From Arthrinium phaeospermum (taxonomy: Eukaryota > Ascomycota > Sordariomycetes > Amphisphaeriales > Apiosporaceae), in assembly GCA_006503535.1 (NCBI GenBank), contig QYRS01000005.1:1116001-1180000 (forward strand): a DNA stretch of 64,000 bases. The letters are read 5' to 3'. The position numbers were made by a program, and so were the translations under genes. The notes under the pieces were generated by a model, which saw nothing but the letters and a program-made list of their open reading frames with translations, was not told where the DNA came from and searched no databases. Shown piece after piece: positions 58,241 to 64,000 of this stretch. Every line of letters begins with the position of its first letter. Position 1 is the first letter of the stretch.

Positions 58241-60061
58241 TACGTACGTGTGTAGGTAGAGAGTCGGGCGTGGACGAGGGCTGGGACGAGGACGCAGCAA
58301 GCGTTGCCTCCAATCGTCGCCGAATCGAGGTTGACGGGTCCAATCTATTGGGAGGGCAAGTAGGAAGCGATCGGCCAGACTCGCCCCTTTGTTCTATTGG
58401 CTACCGGCCGACGAGGAACCGATTATCTACCATGCACCCAGCACGCAGGCCCTACCGGTACACCTGATGGGTAAGGAGCGGGTGTCTCCCCAATTGATGT
58501 TTCGTCTTGGTACGTCATGATGCGAACGGGAGGATAGAGAGAGAGAGGGAGAAACATCACACAGGGGAAGAGAGAGAGAGCGCGAGAGAGAGAAGGAGAG
58601 AGGCAGAGAGTGGAAGGAAGCGAGTAACACCCATTGTTACAGCGTTGCAAGCAACAAAACTTGCCAGGAAACAGGTGATTCCTCCTCGGGCCTCTCCCTT
58701 CGCATCAGTACTGTACTGTACTGTAGAAGACAGACAGTTTGGATGGAGTCCCAGATCCCGATCAGGATCTCGGCCCCCCTGGCCGCTAGAAGCAGCATAT
58801 CTAGCAGACGAGCTCCGTCTACTGGCTACATGCAAGTCCCGAATTCTCAAAGTCTCACGCTAGCCAACTGTTATACCCTGTTCCCTGACCATCTTCCTGG
58901 TCCCCGTCCCCCACCCGTGGTTGGGTTCAACAGGGGGCTTGCCTGCTGCGAGAAGGGTGGGCTCTTGTTCTTGGGGTCTCTCATTTGTGTCTGTCCATCC
59001 CATGATTCTGCTGGCCCAATCGCACAGAAACATACAATTGCATACATCCTTCGTTCGGTCAGTACGGACTGGACTGGTCATATCTCGTCTTTTTTTTTTT
59101 GTTTCTCCACGTCCTAAATATCACTTTCGCCCACACTTTCACAGGCTTCTCCCAACGTCTTTCTACCTCTCTTTTCCCTCCTTCTGCTCTACTGAACGCG
59201 CACGCCCTTTGCTTACGCCAGCACGCTTCCATATAATCCAGAGCCTGAAGAACCCTAAACCTGTTTATTGTCTGCTCATCGCTGCTGCCAAACAACCACC
59301 ACACCCCCCTTTTAGCGCTGCACTCCCGATCTGCGCAGCGAGTCAAGTCGGCCAAGATACTTTGCTAGTATTCATTTTGTCCCGAGACTTTAGTCGCGGT
59401 GTTGCGGACTAGCATAGCAGGTAGTCTACAGTACGCTACGCTAGTGGGCCTCAGTACCGGCAAGCGACATTTCCCTAGACGAGAGCAGCTGCGAACCGTT
59501 CACGACGCCACGAGATCCGAAGAGCCATTGTGCCTTTACTGTACGCAGTCCCGCCGGCCCCGTTGCGGTCCACCACCCCTTGGCTACCGTTAGGTGAGAT
59601 TTCCCACATCTTCATTACAAGAGACTCGCCTTGCCGCTCCTGCTTCGGGCTTTGCCTTTGGGGGAGTTAGCACCATCACCTCCTCTACTCGGGGTCTGAA
59701 CAAAAGAAAAGCAAAACAAGCTTCGACACACCGTGTAACCCCTTCCCGCCCGCCACCACGTCTTTACATCTTTTTTGAACTGGGCTTTGGATCTAATCAA
59801 ACCGGCCCGTAAAGGTACACTCAACCGATCCCACGCCACCACCGTCCTGAACATATCCGCTTGTCGTTCGCTCAGGGCGCCTACTGCTTGCCTTGCCTGC
59901 TTGTATCGCTTTGCACATACATCACTCCTGACTCTGAAACTCTTGACGCAGCTGTCGTTCGTCTGTAGTTCACGGTCATAGTGCAATACTGGCAGAGTTC
60001 TGCGCCGTCTCATCTATCTCACGACGATCGACAATCCGACCGTTAGTGGTAGTCGAGTCAG

Positions 60062-60171
60062 ATGCATGAATCCTAATTCAACGGCTGGGGCATTGGCATA
60101 TTATCGGCAGTAGTCCCGCTATGGACGCGGGTGAATCTAGTAGTAGGCAAAGGTTTGTCTTTTTCTTTTGA
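60062..60171 (+). promoter_or_regulatory. Cluster of three short upstream ORFs in the GATA-gene leader
   Basis: ATG-initiated ORFs lie at 60062-60076 (5 codons), 60066-60113 (16 codons, overlapping in another frame) and 60121-60171 (17 codons). All end before the main ATG at 60314. If the transcript starts in the pyrimidine-rich region near 59100-59300 they are part of its leader and could limit or condition translation. The ORFs are read directly; the regulatory role is inferred. Confidence 0.5.
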
Positions 60172-60313
60172 GGTTTGCACCTCCTTCCCGCGCGAAGACG
60201 CCTGGCCCTCTCTTGTCACGAATAGTCGGCTTACTCCAGTCAACAGACCTGATCTATTCAACTTGCATCAACGAGAATTATCTTCGGCCGAAAGACCGAG
60301 GGAAGCTTCTAAA

Positions 60314-61599
60314 ATGGCGACTGCGACACTGCTCAGCCCCGCGGGAGCGTATCATCCTCACAATTCGGCATACTCTCATCCACCGCCACCGCCGAGCATG
60401 CCTGGCATGATGTCTGCTGGAGATTCGCGCAGAACACCTAGCGAGCTCGAATCATCCAAGAGGCAATCGCTGCCCTCCATATCAGAGGTGTTTTCGAGCT
60501 CCAAACCGAGTCCCTACTCACCAACCACACCTTCTACTATGGGAAGCTCACAAAATCTCCCACCACCTCCTCCCCCGCCATTCTCAGCTGCTCCGCCGCG
60601 AAGCGATGCTGGCCCAGAACCACGAGCGGCTGGACCTGCAGCAGACGAGAGGTTTTCTCGATATGCGCCACGTAATGAGGGTTCATATCCGGGACCATCA
60701 AGCTCAGGCTTCGCCTTCGGTGAACGAGATGGGGCAAAGCCCTCTGAACCGTTACAAAGAAACGGGAGCCACCCGCCGGGCTTGCCCTACTCGCATTCAA
60801 GCCATCTACCACCGGGGCAATATCCTCTTGGCCAGGCCCCTCCGATGTCTCCGCGACATATGGGCCCTCCAGGTCCTCCTTATGACCACCATCGCCCTCA
60901 GCTCCATAGCGACGAGGAATATGGCATGCCCAGGCGCTACGATTCGTCCGCATTAAACCGGCATTTCGAGGCCTGGGGCTATACCGACTGCCTGCAAAGG
61001 GTAAGCACCTGCGGCGTCTTGATACAATGGAAATAGCTAATTCGGAGTGACAGATCAGCTGGACTGCACGCACGATGTCCAATTTTGCAGAAGCCTACCT
61101 AAATATCGCCTCGGAACAACACGGTGGTCAGCCGATCCCGGAACGGCTGCCGACATCGCGAGAGATCACGGAGATGCTAAGCAATGTGGACTATATGAGG
61201 AAATCTCTGGAAAACGTTCGAGAAATACAACACAATGTCGAGACGGAGAAGGCGCGTGAAGCAGGCAAACACCAGAGACCGTATGACGACGACGACGTCA
61301 GTATGTACGGCGACGGTCTCAAGCAACATTATGGCATTGGTGAAGTGAAAAAGCGAAGAGGGGTAAGTGATGGGAGGAGACTGTCTAGTGGGTTGGGTCA
61401 TATACTGACTGAAGAACAGCGTGCGGCACCTCCTGGCCGATGCCACAGCTGCAATAGAATCGACACGCCTGAATGGCGGCGCGGGCCTGATGGAGCCAGG
61501 ACACTGTGCAACGCGTGCGGACTTCACTACGCGAAGCTGGAAAGGAAACGACAGATGGAACAGCGCGCCATCCGACCAAAAGCCAGCTCTGAAAACTGA
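60314..61599 (+). CDS. nsdD: NsdD/SUB-1-type GATA zinc-finger transcription factor
   Basis: Model: join(60314..61000, 61054..61362, 61420..61599), 391 aa. Introns are 53 bp (branch GCTAAT) and 57 bp (branch ATACTGAC). The start is the first in-frame ATG (context AAAATGG); the frame is open upstream only with non-ATG codons. The N-terminal half is Pro/Ser-rich with polyproline runs. A coiled region (about 235-320, [14 protein letters not shown]) precedes a C-terminal GATA finger CX2CX18CX2C (C340, C343, C362, C365) followed by the basic KLERKRQ tail. Finger sequence and C-terminal position match Aspergillus NsdD and Neurospora SUB-1, activators of sexual development that also affect asexual sporulation and secondary metabolism. 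The protein is expected in the nucleus, binding GATA sites. Intron 2 is stop-free and in frame. Confidence 0.92.
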
Positions 61600-64000
61600 T
61601 GGGCAAAAGAAGCCCTCCACAGGCCAGCTACCCGCAGCAGCTCTACACTGTCCTCGGTCGAATCTCTATCACCCGCGTGTCTTCGGGCCATTCTAAGCGC
61701 CTCGCCTTATTTGATGGAGATGATGCGATTGCCTGCACGAAGAATGGTACACAGAAAAACACGCTCATAATACACCCTCCCGGACATACGACGCTCTATT
61801 CAATTCTGGTTCATACCCACGCATACGAAACATCCGCATGTATATACCCCGAGTTTGGGAAAGGGACTTGGCATTTTGATTGGCTTTACAAAGGCATTGT
61901 TTGGCGTTTTATACGAGACGAGCTCTCTCCATCAGTAATGTTGCTTTTTACACATTTGGGATCTGATGAAGCCGTTGCGATGGAAGCAGCATAGCAGGGA
62001 AGCAGGAAGCTGGAGCTGTGCGTTAGGGGGTGTGGGAGGCAATTCGGCCCACCACGGGCTGCTTGGAAAAGCGGGAAAGACATATTTCCACCCGTCGAGA
62101 GTTGTGCACAAATGATGCAGCAACAGGCGGTTTATAAGGCATCTAAGGTTTCCTCTTGGACTAGTATTTCTTCGTAAAAAGGCTTTGGCAGAAGTCAATA
62201 CCCCCCACATAACGTGGACATTTATGGTATATGGAGATGATGGAGACAAGATCCAACATGTATGATGTAGAGAACGGGACGCGAGGAAGAGAAAGAGAGA
62301 TACCAGATGCGGAATCAATCAACCCATTTTTTGGATCAAAACGTTGGTATGCATTGAAGCTTGCCACTCTATGTATGCCACTACACGCTACAGCTCCCGG
62401 TGATCTAAAAAGCGAGGCGCTATCCGTAACCTCCGCTCGCGGCAGCGCAAGTTCAAGTGCCAAGCAAGACAAGAGGCCGTTAGTAAACTACAAGGTGTGC
62501 CCTGCTCTTAAAGCCGTTCGTTCTCTACTACTACTTGCAGCGAGCGCACTACTAACCGTGCCAAGCAACTCTTTGCGCGTCTACATACCCTACGTCGTCG
62601 ACGCATAAAGAGCAGGGCGGCTTGAGATTGTGTGGTAGCAGCAGTTAGTCGTATTCAAAGTTGTGCAACCAGACCAGCCAGTCCAAGTGAACGAAGGACC
62701 AGTAATACTACTGCGCGCCACTTTTGACGTCCCACACAGATTGGCTCTTCGACGGAGGTATGAATATAGAGTTACGATTAGGATTATCATCAAGGTAGAC
62801 GTTGAACTCTACATCTAATTATTGCGCGCGCCTCTCTCTCAAGTCGTCAAGGATGCAGCAAAACAGGTCCCTCCCTATGAGATATATCGTCACCAGTTTG
62901 ACAAGTCCTTAGGTTTATGTTATGTAGCTTGGACCTGTCCTCCTATCCCGCCTGGCCCCATGAAACAAAAACAGCCCATCATGATTCGTCACGTCACACA
63001 TGGGTTTGAAACAAGCGGCGGAAGAAACACGCAGGACGGATAGCGGGAGGCCGAGCGAACGACGGACGGGCGGGCCAAGGAGGAATATGAAGCACGAAAG
63101 GGGGAGAGAAAGAGACCACATGCCGTGCAACACGAGCTGTCAAGTCTCAAGTCATATAATCCTTCTACCACTACGTTTAGGTAAGTAGGCTCTTGTGTTG
63201 TTCTTGGTCTTTCGACTTGTCTGGTTGCACGACGAGCTCGGTGCCCGAATTGGCATTTATGTATCCGTATAGCGGCAGATCTCACTCACTTCTTCTCGTC
63301 ATCTAAGTCAGTCGCGCCGATGAGAAAAGAAAGGAAAAAGGGGGGAATAAAAAGCAAAAAAAGGGAGACCGGATCGCAAAATAAGAAGAAAAAAGCAAGA
63401 CGCAAAAGAAACTGCAGTCATAATGTCGTAGGTGTATCCGTATCTCTGCGGCATCGGAGCAGCTTTCTTGTTTCCATTTGAATTGATGATTGTGATGGCT
63501 GCCTTGCCGAATTGAACATCGGTACTCGCCAGTCGTGGTCAATGTATCAATTTGATGATGAGCGGATGTAAGTTGGTAGGTAAGTAAGTAAGTAGGTTGA
63601 AGTTGTAACGCATGCACGCATGGGCTTCGCGCTGTCTGTCACCCTGTCACCCATCATAGTGATGGGCTCCTACGTTACTTTGCAGCAGCCGAAGGAAGGA
63701 TGACAGACTGAACTGACTTGGACCCCCCTCTACTGTACCCCCCTCCTCCCGTCCCCTTGAGCTTCAGGGACTCAGCAACCCCTCCCCTGGAAAAATGCCC
63801 AGTGGTGAGTGGATTTAATTTAGGGGGGCGCAAGGGAGGGGCTTGGTTTGATCGATCGGGTATCAAGATCTGCGGGGAGGGCCACGACTCGGCTTGCACG
63901 CAGCCAAGCCCCTTGCCCCTCGAAGTGGAGGGATTTCCAACTGTACTGTAAATCAATCCCATCGAGAAACTCCTCGGCATCAATGGGCACGCATCGGCTA
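61600..64000. other. Region downstream of the GATA gene, no gene seen
   Basis: About 2.4 kb holding the GATA-gene 3' UTR, a purine tract at about 63315-63415 and GTAA/GTAG tetranucleotide runs near 63570-63600. ORFs of up to 131 codons have no recognisable domain. A gene may begin beyond the window. Confidence 0.5.

Larger units (their letters stand above)
42886..60313. other. 17.4-kb gene-poor region upstream of the NsdD-type gene
   Basis: No ORF here shows a recognisable domain, a conserved motif or a consistent multi-exon model. The longest, at 46548-47204 and 46466-46990, are opposite-strand readings of the same low-complexity purine-rich DNA. The region is dense in simple repeats (listed separately), purine tracts (46320-46420, 48425-48470, 58530-58620) and TACCTAC/GTAGGTA words. 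It is not conspicuously AT-rich, which argues against a block of RIP-inactivated transposons. The right-hand 1.2 kb (about 59100-60313) is pyrimidine-rich and is likely the promoter and leader of the GATA gene. Non-coding transcripts or multi-exon genes with weak signals cannot be excluded. Confidence 0.6.

Noticed and set aside
42886..59000. Block of RIP-inactivated transposons explaining the gene-poor region
   Set aside because: Base composition is not strongly AT-rich, and I saw no transposase, reverse transcriptase or LTR remnants.
60131..60313. 61-residue N-terminal extension of the GATA factor
   Set aside because: The frame is open but begins with GTG and has no ATG before 60314; the segment has no recognisable feature.

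Overview
The window is chromosomal DNA of a filamentous ascomycete (Pezizomycotina), most likely a Sordariomycete. The evidence is: short introns of about 50-100 bp with GTAAGT/GTATGT-type donors, CTAAC/CTGAC-type branch sites and CAG/TAG acceptors; typical fungal gene families (CFEM protein, GT90/CAP10 transferase, LaeA-like methyltransferase, NsdD-type GATA factor, necrosis-inducing NLP); and intergenic DNA rich in GTAGGTA/TACCTAC words. I see no operons, rRNA, tRNA or CRISPR. I recognised twelve protein-coding genes and built exon models by hand. In every model the reading frame closes exactly across all introns, with one exception: the transporter at 34-39 kb, which has an in-frame TAG.

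Layout. 0-8 kb: AidB-like acyl-CoA dehydrogenase (minus), GT90/CAP10 transferase (plus), ArfGAP-UBA-polyQ protein (minus). 8-20 kb: a LaeA-like methyltransferase (minus) and a PLP-dependent decarboxylase (plus) diverge across about 5 kb of non-coding DNA. 20-24 kb: a small basic DUF2462/UPF0390-type protein and a CFEM membrane protein with a very long cytoplasmic tail (both minus). 25.5-28.4 kb: the DEAD-box helicase Dbp5 (minus) lies between two direct copies of a repeat of about 215 bp. 29-31.5 kb: Bzz1-like F-BAR/C1/2xSH3 protein (plus). 32.6-33.4 kb: secreted NLP (plus). 34-39.2 kb: very large 12-TM MFS-type protein (plus). 40.5-42.9 kb: glutamate-cysteine ligase, seven exons (plus). 42.9-60.3 kb: 17.4 kb without a recognisable gene, full of microsatellites and purine or pyrimidine tracts. 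60.3-61.6 kb: NsdD/SUB-1-type GATA factor (plus), preceded by short upstream ORFs.

How the genes relate. Most are housekeeping (mRNA export, glutathione synthesis, Arf/actin membrane traffic, acyl-CoA oxidation) and are not functionally clustered. Three parts look regulatory or accessory: the LaeA-like/decarboxylase pair, the isolated NLP effector gene, and the NsdD-type gene with its long non-coding upstream region. I found no convincing new multi-gene system. The observations most worth following are the nonsense-or-intron ambiguity in the MFS gene, the repeat pair around DBP5, the intergenic region and leader of the GATA gene, the CFEM receptor-like architecture, and two stop-free 57-bp introns whose retention would stay in frame.
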